Shown piece after piece: positions 1-11,948 of a stretch of DNA of 64,000 nt. This stretch comes from Pholiota molesta. Lineage: Eukaryota > Basidiomycota > Agaricomycetes > Agaricales > Strophariaceae. The stretch lies in contig JACGCK010000178.1 of the NCBI GenBank assembly GCA_014925825.1, forward strand, positions 1 to 64,000. Direction: 5' to 3'. The position numbers and the translations under genes are program-made. The notes below the pieces were generated by a model, which saw only the letters and a list, made by a program, of their open reading frames with translations, was not told the origin of the DNA and ran no database searches. Positions within the stretch are counted from its first letter, which is position 1; the number at the start of each line of letters is the position of its first letter.

Positions 1-3000
1 AGAAATGTGTATAGATACCAATGCAGTTGATGGGAAGAAGCTGGGCGGTTGCGGCGCTATGGGCATCCGAGTCGGTCGTGGAGGTCTTCAGCAGCCTTCA
101 CCACCGACAGCCATGATGATGATGATGACCGTGACCGTGACAGTCTCGCACGACTTGTCACGACAGATCAACATCTAAGAACACCGGGCCGGCTTACCGG
201 CTAAAGATCTAAATATGGCAAGTACCGAGCTCTGGGCTGCTTCAAAGAGGTTTTCACGACTTCAGATCAAGTTGAATACGGTTTCGACTATGCAAGTCAA
301 TAGAGTCGTACATCTCACACTCTTCTACACTGAGCGAAAGGTCGGGAGACACGGTACTTTTTGTAAAGGGCACCAGTACGGCCAAGGGTGCGGCATCTTC
401 TCTTGTTGTAACGTTTTATCTTGTTCCCAATTCCTCCTCTTCATATCTCCTCAACGTTCCTTCTATCTTTACTACATATATACATTCTCTCATACCACTT
501 ATCTCCCAAAGAATGCTTTCCCATGTCACGGATGCCACACATGATGCGCGACAATCTTTGCACCTTCTTATTTTCTATCTTCGGTTCCCAATTTGGCAAT
601 TCAAGTTGTTTCTGTTATGGCCTTTTTGGGGTGTGGCGTAAACTGCCATGGTGCTCATAATATTAGACGGGCAGTAGTAATCGTCTTCGATAGTTACAAT
701 GTATGTTATAAAGCTTGAGTTCCGCTTCTCCTAGGGGCTTATTTTCTGTGAGAAAACCCGAAGCAAAGGATGTGGGACAAAAACCACGAACTCAAAAGGC
801 TGCGAAATATGAGAAGCTGTTGATTAGTGGCCATGTTTTGGAAGCACCATCGATTGATCGAATTCATCACTCTATTTTGCTTCTAGATTTGCGTCTCGGC
901 CCTCAGTTCAATGTTCTTTCTTTCTGAAACCATGTCGTCCTTGTTGCTAAAATCTTACAACGCTCACGGATTCCGTTTGGATTCTCTTGCGCCTGGGAAC
1001 ACCATATCTAGATTTCTGCTTTCAAAGAACTGATTCAGAGTCGAATCCTAGTCTGTGAATATGATATCCATCTCAAACCAGAAATGTTTTTTGGCTCTTC
1101 TATGGCTCTTCTGATCGTTTTCTGAGTTACTTATTGCATGGCTTGACTTTCCCAGTCAAAACTGAAGACAGGGTAGAAAACAGGGTTACCATTAAGTATG
1201 AATCTTGATGTGTTCAAACCTTTCACTCCAATGCGTGTTAGTAGGAGTTCCTGGGCTAGGGACTCCATACTATCTCAATTCTTTCATCAACTTCACAGCG
1301 AGGGCATGTACAGAAGTTTATTTTTGGAATCGCATTCGGAGTGGTTGCCGAGTACGGGAATTCCTCGAGAGTACGTATGTAGGAGGTCTGTTTTTTTATA
1401 TCTAGATAATGCTTTCGTTCACTATCTTTCCAATAATAACTTCGGTGCTTCGACGCTCCAATATTCAAATCAAGTCGTATCTTTCTGCATTCTGTGTCTT
1501 TTTTATAAGACTATACATCAGAAGATCTACAATTTACTTTTTTCCGCTTGCACAACCCTAAAAAGGCGGGAAAAGGCGAAAAAAAGCGGAAAAGATGCGT
1601 TTGGGAAAAGCTAGGTACTAATTACGAAGAAGCGTCCTTTATTACGTCTCCTCCTCCCCAAAAGGGGAAAGATTCGGCTGCAAAAGTGGCAGTGCAGCGA
1701 CCACCTATGAACATCAAGTAGAACCACATCTGCCTGTATCATCTATGAGTAGTTTCATTGTATATTTTATTCAATATCATGAAGATTATTTCATTTTATT
1801 TTACGGCTTTTACTTTTCTGACTTGTGGCAAGCAAAAAGCGTGAAAAAGCGGACAAGTAAAGTGTGATCTTGCTGATGTATGATCAAGTGGAAATGAAGC
1901 GAGCCATGAGTTCACAAGAAATTACGAGTCTATGTCAAAATTTATGCGAATCAATTTAGCGTACCGTATTTTCTTACCATTTCGTGGTAATCGCTATTTC
2001 GGTCTACATTCCGGTCCCTATTTTCGTGACATATGCAAGGTACTCACCACTGTAGACTCTATCCAATGTGGTACCGAGATATTTCCATTGCTGTTTCCCG
2101 ATGCAGAAAAATGAGGAGGATGGTCCTTCTGACTTCGCGACTTTGAATAGCATTCAATACGATCACACAGTGTCAGATACATCTTCTCCAAATTGGATTG
2201 GTATCAGCAAGATAAACCGCAGCCTCATGGAACTTAAACTTGATGAATGTTAATCTCCGGAAAATGAGAGGCCCTTAAAGCTCCAACCTTATCCCGGAAT
2301 CCAGATTTTGGATATCTCGAATAGATTTTGGGTTTTATTCATTCCACGCATATGGGGATGCACGAGTAGTGACTGCAAATGGGCAATATGGATTGGAGTG
2401 TCAGATTGAGAATTTAACAAAGCGGCGGCATCGCACCGTCGGACACATCGCACCGTCAGACAAGCCCCTCCACAAATTTTTCCAACTCCAATTGACAGCG
2501 ATGGATAAAAACGCCTTTGATGTACTTCAGTGCCGGTAGATATGCACCGCTTCGTCGGACTTGAAAAAAAAACCAGCTGTTTTCTCACAGAGGACATACA
2601 TAGGATGAGGCAAACTATCAATAATCAAAGATGAAGGGCGCCCCACCGCGCGAATAATCTCGGGTCAGCTCTTCTAACAGTCCCTATTAGTGTTAGGCAG
2701 CTACCAGGTCCAAGACTACTGCGCGTAGTGATTTACTACAGCTAATACCTTGGAAATTACGCAAGTTGTTTGCACAATTCCTTCGAACCTTCCTCCTTAT
2801 AATATGTAGCAAGTTTTCTGTGTGTGAAATCGATTAAATTTTCCCTGTGAAGCATCTAGGACTTGAATGAAACATCTCAAAATCAGAAAATGGTGTGAAT
2901 ATGTATACAAGTTTGGCATGGAAGAAATTGGAATCTCTGATGTTCATACAGCTCCATGTGCGTACCAAATATGAGGGAACATGTATGTATATGATTTTAA

Positions 3001-5312
3001 ATATTTTAATTGATAGATCGACTTGTCGGCTGAGATATCAGCATATACCTCGCAGAAAATTTGGTTCGTCGATGCTTTGATTCGCAATCGTTTCTTGTGA
3101 CTTGTCTGCAAAAGTGGGTCAACCCCACACATGGTAGTGGTGGGAGTTCAATCTTATCTATTCATGTCATCTCAATTCCCATGCAGGTAATGATCATGGC
3201 ACGAATGCCCCGTTCAACTTATCCGCAAATTTCAAAGCTCTACCGAACTATTGGGTTTATTAGGATTTTAAATACGCAAGCTTCTCCGCGACCTGCTCGG
3301 GAATATGACCTATTTCTCGTCGAATGAAAAATACATTCGGGGCCTGCCTCGTAGTGCCAAATGACAGTCTCAAGCAAGTGCAGCACGTGTAGTGCAATAA
3401 ATATCCAATTGGTGGCGAGATCTCCTAGGTCTGCAGCTTTTTTTTTAAGACATGAAGATCTTTTTATTCAAAGAATTTTTAATGCCGATTACGAGACCTC
3501 GGTGAAGAAAGTCTCCGTACGTCGTGATTGTCATGTTCGGTTGCAAAATGCCCTGGACTATGTTGCATAGGGGCCTTATGCACATTAAGTAGTAAGTATG
3601 TAGAAAGGTTTTGACTTTAAATTATCACCTACCCGCATCGTAATTGAAGGTCCCGTGTACTTGATAGAAATAATAAAGGCTGAGACCTGGGCACAAGTAA
3701 GAACAATTCAGGGGCGAGAAAAAATAAGACGGAAATCCGCCGAAACCTCGCCTTTTACACACCTGAGCATCACCATTGATATATTGATAGCTCACGTATA
3801 GAGCAATAAAGACTTTCTAATAGTTTCGGAGGTAATTATTGGCAGAGTGTGCTGAGTCATTTTGCAGTCTCCAATCCTGAATATCTCCAGAGCGCAGCGC
3901 GATGCTCTTTCCATAATAGCACCAAGTACCAAGAATCAAATTGAAGGGGGCCCGGGCTCAATTCTTTTAAACCTTCTCCGAGAGATAAAATACACCATCT
4001 GCTCTCGATCACCAACCTCGTTTCCTATCATTGTCGATATTTCAAGTTCATATTCATTGGCTTCCATACCAATCCTTTGTTAAATATCAGACACTCTGGT
4101 ATATGTCTCAAGCAAGCCATTACACTTATCTATCATTACTGACTCATTTATATTCGAATGCTTGTTTTCGCATTTTATTAGAACTTTTGGCCTTTTTATC
4201 GAGTACCTAAGTACCCACTGGTGGACCAGGGTTCATCAAATTGTAAGGTCTGTTCCATGCCTTTACCCGAAGGGTAATACTGACATGGGTCGCTGTTATG
4301 GGCAGTCCGACATTATCGTGGGGTCAGACGGCAATAGCGTCGTACGATTGTGGACTATAACACGCCTGTCTTGCTCTTTCGTTGCGCTTATTATTGTATG
4401 AGATGAGTATTCGGCACACCTGTTGTAAAGGTAGATTTCAACCAGTGGCGTGTAACTTAATTTTATTTTTTGAAGCATACCAGATCCCAGCGCTTGGAAT
4501 TGAAGTTCAAGATCAAGGTGTGCAGAGCTATACCATAAATAACATCGATTAATCATCACTGACTTGCTCATGATTTTCTCATAATTTTTCCGATATGAAT
4601 GTTTCTCGATGTCATTATAATCAATACTAAGTACTCGAAAGTAGGACTGGTGGATTGTTGAGAACTGCAAACCGGGGTCGGTAAATCAGCCTTCGTTCAC
4701 GCTGTGATTTGCATAAATCTCAATTTCTGTCCAAGGTCCTGGGAGTACGGTCTTCCAATGACTATCCGAAATCTCAGGTGGTGAATTGAACCATTTAAAA
4801 TTCTCTTCATAAGAGATGGATATCGATGGGGATCTTTGCACATCATTATGATTTAGACTGATCTGACCTCGTGCCTGCACTCAGGCTTGACCTGCACACC
4901 AATGCCCTCCTCCTGGCCTCCTCCCTTCCTGCAGCTTCTTGCACACCATTGATCGATGAATTGACCCCGTTTTAGATGCGTTACCGCGTCTTTCGCCCTA
5001 CCTTTGAGGATGTTGTTAATCAATTTTACCAACGAAACGGCAGACTCATAGTAGGACCCTCACTCGTTGCGAGGCGTGCTAACAGCACATTGCAAGGAGA
5101 CCTCTAAGCAACCTCGATGGTTCAACATCGAAGCTTCAATCCTCACAGCTCAAATACCATCAGTACTGAACTACATGCTCATATTCGAGGCGCTTAAATT
5201 GACGGCGTTCTTACTGTGAGTATTTCTATTAAATTTCTAAGGTGTGAACTGTGACAGTGACATGATAAACCTGTTTTTCTTAAGAAGCCTCCGACTCAAG
5301 ACTCTCTACAGC
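1..5312. other. Gene-poor region, no recognised gene
   Basis: About 5.3 kb of moderately AT-rich sequence. Open frames here are all under about 140 codons, overlap in several frames and show no family motif or convincing splice structure. Small simple repeats are visible: an ATG trinucleotide run at 113-128, purine-rich GGCGAAAA-type stretches near 1560-1600 and 1834-1853, and a 12-mer CATCGCACCGTC repeated at 2429 and 2446. It could hold transposon relics or lineage-specific non-coding DNA. I cannot support a gene. Confidence 0.55.
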
Positions 5313-8300
5313 ATGGTGTTCGGAGCGCGTCTACGGTCTCTTCAGATTCGACAGACTTTTGGACGTGTTTTCTCTCTCCATAAACCATCTGTTCTATTCT
5401 CCACCATGTCTCATGCCACTCCCTGGGTCCCAGAAAGCTATCCTCCAGCACGTCGGAGTAACCATGTCGACACCTATAAAAGCACCATTCATGGTGAACT
5501 ATCTGTTCCAGACCCATACCAATATCTGGAAGAACATTTACCAGAAACAGAAGAATTCACCACTCGTCAAGCCGAGTTCACCCGTAAATATCTGGATCAA
5601 AACCCAAATCTAACGCGTCTGGAGGACGCGTTCAAAAGTTGTAACGATTATGCAAAGGTACGTTAAGCGCCCTTTTCATTATCAGATTATGATCACAATT
5701 GATAAACGCCCGTTTGAATAGTTTTACGCTCCTCAATTGCGTGATGATGGAAAATACTACTGGTTTTACAATAGTGGCTTGGATGCTCAGACAGGTAAGC
5801 ACCTGACCCTTCGAAACAGTCGTTGAGATACATGGTTTGTCGTCTTCAGCATTCTACCGGTCAAAGGATACTACGTTACCAGATGTCAGTGATGTGGACG
5901 ATAGTGGGGGGGAAATGTTTTTCGATGTGGGCGATACCTTCTGTTTCTTGTGTGCGTGAGCCAAGGCTGATTCATAGGAAAGCCGAACGTGCTTTCTGAA
6001 GATGGAACCGCGGCCCTCGCCACGTATGCCTTCTCTCCATGCGCCAAGTATTTTGCATACGGGGTATCTCTTTCTGTATGTTCCCCGTTCTTGTCTCTCT
6101 GTACGACAATAATATACGAGCACGTTTCGTTATGCCCATCCAGGGCAGCGACTTCATATCCGTCCTTATTCGCAAAACCGATGTTCCGCTCACCAAAGAC
6201 GTGGACCCAAATAATGACACTGGCCGCCTATCCGAGGAGATTAAATTCGTCAAATTCTCTGCCATTGCCTGGACTCCCGACTCGAAGGGGTTCTTCTACC
6301 AAGTTCGCGTTGCATATTTCCGTTGCCTAGCTTTTGAGAACTAATAAAGCTATAGCGCTACCCAGAAACCTCGGCTCCCCAGGAAAATGGCACTATCGCC
6401 ACAGAAGGCGACAGGGATGCTATGATATATTATCATCGCCTTGGAACCTCACAATGTATTCTATTCCTCTTTTGGTGACATCCTTTTGATTGACAAGTAA
6501 CCGTGTACAGCGGAAGACGTGTTAATCTACCAGGATAAAGAGAATCCTGAATACATGTTCCATGTTGAAATCTCAGAGGACGAACAATATATCTTCCTCT
6601 ATATTCTTAAAGACAGCTCAAGGGTACATCTTTCCAAAATTTCTGCCTTTTACCTTATTAATGACGCATGTACCCTCTTGCAGCAAAACCTTCTGCGGGT
6701 AGCCAAATTTGATCCTAATAATATTGGTCCCGACATCAAGTGGAATAAGATCGCAGATGAATGGGGGGCGGAGTATGATGCGTATGATCTGTTCACATAT
6801 TACGCTCAACATCTAGTTCAATTCATCTCTCAAGGATTACAACCAAAGGAACACTTGTTTATCTTCGAACAAATCACGACGCTCCACAATACAAGGTCAT
6901 CACTGTTGACGTCTCTAAAAACAACAAAATTGAAGAACTCATACCGGAAAGTGATGCGTATCTATCCAGTATTCTCAGTGTGAACCGTGACTACTTCGCT
7001 GTTGTCTACAAACGCAATGTAGGGGAACATCTATACATCAATCTCAGGCTCTCACCGGAATTCCCCTTTACTCACAGGTCAAGGACGAGTTGTATGTATA
7101 CACCCATGAAGGAAAAGAACACAGCCGCTTGGCAGAGGACTTCGTGGGAGCTGCCAGCGTCACAGGTCGAGAAAAGCAGAGCTTTTTCTTCGTTTCGTTG
7201 ACGGGTTTTACGTCCCCGGGGACTTTGGCCCGCTATGATTTTAATGCGCCTAAGGACAAAAGGTGGAGCATATACCGACACACAAAACTCAATGGGCTGA
7301 ATACAGAAGACTTCGAAGCTAGTCAAGTACGTTCACGGTCACTCTTCACTCGTATATCTAGCTGATTACCTCCCCGGACTTAGGTATGGTACAAGAGTAA
7401 AGATGGGACACGTATACCCATGTTTATCGTTCGCCATAAGTCCACGAAACTCGATGGGACCGCACCAGCTCTCCAATACGGTAATTAAATTTGCTGTGCT
7501 CGGCGGGACACATTTAGAAGTGCTTAAATTACCTCCCCGTCCATTCCCCGTAGGTTATGGAGGATTCAGCATATCAATTGATCCATTCTTTAGCTCAACA
7601 ATCCTCACCTTCATCCAGAAGTATGGTATGGTCCTCGCCGTTCCTAGTATCCGAGGAGGCGGCGAATTTGGAGAGAGTTGGCACCAAGGTGGATGCAGAG
7701 AACAAAAGGTGTGCTTATCTTCTTCTCGTATCGCGGACTTCAAATCTAAAGCCTCGTGCTGTTGAAGGTCAACTGTTTCGACGATTTTATTGCTGCAACG
7801 TGTGTTTGTTTTTCACATCCTCCGTCTAACTGACACCTCAAACATCTCATTCTAGCGAGTTCTTAGTTACAAATAAATATGCCGCTCCAGGCAAAGTCAC
7901 TATTAACGGTGGATCGAATGGAGGTATGCAAAGGCTGTGCCAACCTTCCCTCGGAGCATGTTACCCATGACCCAAGTACAGGTCTATTAGTAACGGCTTG
8001 CGTCAACCGGGCACCCGAGGGGACGTTTGGGTGTGCAATTGCAGAAGTAGGTGTGCACGACCTTCTGAAGGTGAGCTGGCACCCCGTCAGTTTTGACACT
8101 TTTGCTGAACATTTGGCAGTTCCACAAGTTTACCATTGGTGAGCCCTGCAATTTCGACTCACACTCGCCATGACTGAAATTTTGATTCCCCACTTCACAG
8201 GGAAAGCTTGGGTCAGCGATTATGGCAACCCAGATGACCCAGACGATTTCGACTTCATTTTCCCAATTCCCCACTTCACAACATTCCGAAAGACAAGATT

Positions 8301-8732
8301 CTCCCGCCTACAATGCTCTTGACCGCCGATCGTACGTCTTAATACTCGCACGACCAAGTTATACTGGACTCATACCATCTTTTTTTCTTGGGCAGATGAT
8401 GACCGTGTTGTGCCAATGCACTCGTTCAAGTTCGCCGCAGAGCTTCAGCACTCGCATTCGCATAACCCCCACCCGCTTCTTCTGCGAGTTGACTTGAAAG
8501 CAGGTCATGGAGCGGGAAAATCGACGCAACAGAAGTGAGTTCTCTCACCTATTTTCTCGCCATCTCATGGTGAACACAAAACTATAGGATCAAGGAACAT
8601 GCGGATAAGTGGGGCTTCGTCGCGCAATCTCTGGGGCTTGAATGGAAGGATGTCTCTGTCTCTGGGTCAGAAAACACAAATCCACATGTTCCCGAAAAAA
8701 AGGCTCCAAATTGTAAGGTTCCCGCATTGTGA
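5313..8732 (+). CDS. Prolyl oligopeptidase (S9A serine peptidase), frame broken near 8268
   Basis: Cleaves short peptides after proline; normally cytosolic, about 730-750 residues. About 19 exons can be followed by GT-AG junctions. The N-terminal domain opens with [15 protein letters not shown] and DPYQYLE, followed by beta-propeller blades. The catalytic domain has [11 protein letters not shown] near 7650 and the nucleophile motif GGSNGG at 7905-7923. The Asp loop ([12 protein letters not shown]) and the His loop (GHGAGKST) follow in the last two exons. Two starts are possible: ATG 5406 in a strong CCACC context, matching the family start, or in-frame ATG 5313, which adds 31 residues rich in Arg and hydrophobics, like a mitochondrial presequence. 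A single base is missing at 8266-8273 (after DFDFIFPI). As written, the frame stops before the catalytic Asp and His, although the family sequence resumes perfectly one frame over. Convergent with TAD2. It looks like the general POP rather than a specialised peptide-processing copy, since no precursor-peptide gene is visible nearby. Confidence 0.88.
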
Positions 8733-9102
8733 AATATTCGTTCGTTTGCTTTGTTTCTTATTGTACCAAAAATGAAATCTTAACTGTTATTGAATTCGGC
8801 ACAAAAGTGCCATAGATACGCGACCAACACTTTGAAGAGTGTCTTGCATAGATGCACATAAGAACATCCCAATGTGAGGCGCAAGACTGCACTTTCAAGA
8901 TTACGAATTAAAGTCAATCTCTTATTCTCGACATCCAGATAAAATTTCCGAGTACTCCGAGGTTCTTGCAACGGTCATGAGAGATGACGACCGAGACCAA
9001 GGAAAGCTGCTTGGTATATTCATAGAATCCATTAGAGTGATTAGATATTTCCTTAAAGAGCAACATCGATATTAGGTTCCAACTGAGCTACCAGTAACTG
9101 GA
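8733..9102. other. Convergent 3' spacer between POP and TAD2
   Basis: 370 bp between two convergent stop codons. I see no coding signal, repeat or RNA gene; presumably both 3' UTRs. Confidence 0.5.
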
Positions 9103-9847
9103 TTAATGTCCGTTTTGAGTACACGATTTGCTTTTGATCGAGGGACGGGAGCTGAAATTTGGAGGATGAGCGACAATTCGGATAACATGGATGCTGAAGC
9201 TACCATTTGTATTCTCTGTGATATAGAACCGACGCAATATCATGATAGCCTCTTCTCGACAGAAACCTCCCGTGGCCTTATATGATGGATGAACAGGGTG
9301 ATCTACCCTGTGAGATTGAATCCAAGGTAAGGCACCGACTCCCCGATTAGAAAAAGAAAAACTGACTGCTCGTTGACGCCCAACACGCTACCGCACCCGC
9401 CGAACCTATCATTTCCGCACCCATAAAATACCTCTTTGATTCCCAGTTGCCGAAGAGCAGAAGCGCACATGATGCAAGGTTCAACAGTGACGTAGAGAGT
9501 AGTGGTAGAAAGAGGATATTGAGAAGGTTCTGTAGTGAGTTTTGTATCACCCAGAATAGCATCGATAGCTTCAAGTTCAGCATGCCTCGTGGCCTGAGAT
9601 TTAGCTGTTAGATTGAAAGCTGGGTATAAGCTTCCAGCACGTACGTTTCGAAGCTCATTCGTACGGTTTCTTGCTCTCGCTATTATCTCACCGTCTCTGA
9701 CAAACACGCAGCCAACTGGAACTTCCCCTGCAGCCAATGCTTCTTCTGCCTGGGTCGAATTAAATTATTTCGAAGATTTGAAGACATTGGATTGCTCACC
9801 ATTTCCATCGCGGCATTCATCCATTTAAGGTGTTCGTTATTGGCCAT
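9103..9847 (-). CDS. TAD2: tRNA-specific adenosine-34 deaminase, catalytic subunit
   Basis: Converts A34 to inosine in the anticodon of several tRNAs, normally as a heterodimer with Tad3. Four exons on the minus strand: 9800-9847, 9645-9749, 9367-9593 and 9103-9307, with introns of 50, 51 and 59 nt. The protein starts [20 protein letters not shown], followed by the substrate-loop motif GEVPVGCV. The zinc/proton-shuttle HAE motif lies in [11 protein letters not shown] and the second zinc site is [14 protein letters not shown] follows, then the typical LRRFYITEN near the C-terminus. No frame breaks. The second intron (9594-9644) is a multiple of three and free of stops, so a retained-intron transcript would still be open. 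Divergent from the secreted protein at 10410. Confidence 0.9.
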
Positions 9848-10409
9848 TTTCAAAGAATTACAAGGAGCAGCCTTTATGTACTCATGGGGCCCATTTGGTT
9901 AAGTTTTCGGTGGTCGTAGCAGTGTTGGGGGCATCCATGTATAACGGTGGGTCATAGTTTGAAAAGATTATCAGATAAGTAATCATTGTCTTACGTAATA
10001 CTAGAGCGCATAGCCGTCTGACATCATCATGGCAGTGCATCGATAAAATCCAACTTTTCAGCCTACCATCATCATTCTATCAGATTCTATCGGTACGCTA
10101 CGCATCAGCACACCATCTTTCTAGTGTGGCAGAACCCTTTTTACAAATGGACATATCCTCACATGAATGGAGGCAGCGGCGCATAGCAGTCGGACCATTT
10201 GTTGACACCTGCCACCAGTAAAAGCCGTCGCATTTTGGTCTGGAGATGGGAAAGGACGTCGGAATGATCCATGTGTAGACAATATGCAATCGGACATTCC
10301 AACTCTCCTTCTCGACTTCCACCACATTGGATATCAGGCCGCAGTCCTCTCAGGACTATCTTCCACCGCTGCCAGCTACATCAATCCAACGGGCATCCAA
10401 AAGCTGGTC
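9848..10409. promoter_or_regulatory. Divergent intergenic region of TAD2 and the secreted Ser/Thr-rich protein
   Basis: 562 bp between divergent starts, expected to hold both promoters. An in-frame ATG at 10284 could extend the right-hand gene by 42 codons, but that extension lacks a signal peptide at its start. No clear TATA box or repeat was found. Confidence 0.4.
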
Positions 10410-11250
10410 ATGTTTCGCATCCTCGGTTCACTATGGCTGATGGTCATTGGATTGGTCATCTTCCAGACGAGCGAAGCAGCAAGGATTGACGGACTTCGTG
10501 GCAAGATGATTATTGTAGGACGAGGATTGCTTGAATCCAGACAAACCGGTACTGGTACATTGCCCACTCCACCTCAATGTGTAACCAATTGCACTTCGAT
10601 TGCGAATGAACTCAGCGTGGGGGTGAGTTTCTAGCCTGACCCTCTGCCTGGCGCGATCTATTCTCAATTTGATTATCTTTCTGCCCTCACGGGCCATAGT
10701 GTACGGTCGCAACTTGTTGTACAGCTGGCTTTATGAACGGCTTCTTTTCCTGTTTCATCTGTGCGGGACAGGCGGAAAACCTCACAGACTACACCATGAT
10801 TCAACAAACTCTCGACAGTGAGCCCTTTCAAGTTTTCTACGCTCTTCATAAAGCTCAATGTAGTTCGTGCCTTTCGTAGGTTTCAACGAGGAATGTGCAA
10901 GTGAAGGGGTATCCAGCTTGCCGAAATTGACATTTCCTGGACAAAACCCGAATCGACCACTCTCTAGTGTCCCTTCTAGTGGTGCCGCCACACCTCCAGC
11001 GACTCTCGCCCCAGGCCTTCCGATATCAACTGGGCTGCCAGGAAATGCTACTGGGCAATCGACTGTGACTGCAATATCGACCACCCCTTTATCTCCTCAA
11101 AACACAATTTCCAGTGCATCTACCTCCACTCCTGCGCCGCCGTCCACGACAACTTCCTCGGGTGCTCGCACGATGCCCATGAGATACGCCACCTTGGTGC
11201 TAATCTCCTCCACGGTGTTGACAGGGCTGTCATTCTATTTAGTGCTATGA
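10410..11250 (+). CDS. Secreted Cys-rich, Ser/Thr-rich protein, probably GPI-anchored
   Basis: Three exons, 10410-10622, 10700-10817 and 10880-11250. Starting at ATG 10410 gives a hydrophobic signal sequence (MFRILGSLWLMVIGLVIFQT). Next comes a Cys-containing domain with spaced cysteines (PPQCVTNC, CTVATCC, CFICAG, NEECAS). A roughly 100-residue Ser/Thr/Pro/Ala-rich stalk follows, and the protein ends in a hydrophobic tail (YATLVLISSTVLTGLSFYLV). This order is typical of small fungal cell-surface proteins attached by a GPI anchor. Six or more cysteines in the mature N-terminal part suggest disulfides. The specific function is unknown. An upstream in-frame ATG at 10284 would bury the signal peptide, so I prefer 10410. 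Confidence 0.72.
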
Positions 11251-11948
11251 GAACATTCTTTCGTTTTGTTGGTTCTGGCCGATCCCGAAGTAGTCGAAAT
11301 TTAGCTTGGATGGGCGGATTTGGATGTATTCAGTTTGTTTTTGCAAGACTTCCATATGCTTGCACCATTTTGTGGAGTTCTGACCCACTGCAGACAAGGA
11401 CACGATATGTTTGGATTATGGCTCTCCCGAGTAGGAGTTTTGATATGGTGATCAGAAGTAATTTTACGTGGATTTCTGCAACAGATATGTTCATTTATAA
11501 ACAATCATAGTTGTGGTTTTCGAACCTCAAGCTCAAGTGTCAAGTCGCAAAGGGCACTTCCGAGTCTATTGGCTTCGTAGACGAGCATGGAGTGAGCTTA
11601 CAATGTTACATTGCAATCAAGTTGAATCAACTACCTTCGGACTTCCTATCCCACGACGGTGGTCATATCTGATAACTAGAATTCAAGTTGTTATTTCCGG
11701 CGCTGATCATCCTCCTATGATTACAGCTGCCAATATCAGGCGGCGCACTATTGATAGTTCAATAGGACACGTTCACTGGCGTACTTGGAAGCCTTTTGGG
11801 CATAAGCAAGGCATAAGTAATGTTTAATGTAATGTTTAATATCTATATTTGTGGAACGGGAATGGAAGTTGCAAAACTACTCTGAATGAAGAGGGTTTTC
11901 AGGATTTAGACAATAGTACATATACTGGGTAAGCCGACAGTAAACTCC
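11251..11948. other. Convergent spacer
   Basis: 698 bp between the stop codons of the secreted protein and the F-box gene. Only short overlapping open frames; nothing recognisable. Confidence 0.45.

Noticed and set aside
1198..1614. 138-codon frame in the first 5 kb
   Set aside because: No homology-type motif, overlapping frames on both strands and unsupported codon pattern.
2289..2621. 110-codon minus-strand frame
   Set aside because: No recognisable domain or signal, and it lies in repeat-bearing AT-rich DNA.
5313..8732. POP as a dedicated cyclic-peptide processing enzyme of a RiPP cluster
   Set aside because: No precursor-peptide gene or tailoring enzymes were found nearby. Neighbours are a tRNA deaminase and a surface protein. 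An ORF starting MSDE at 37926 lies far away and does not resemble such precursors.
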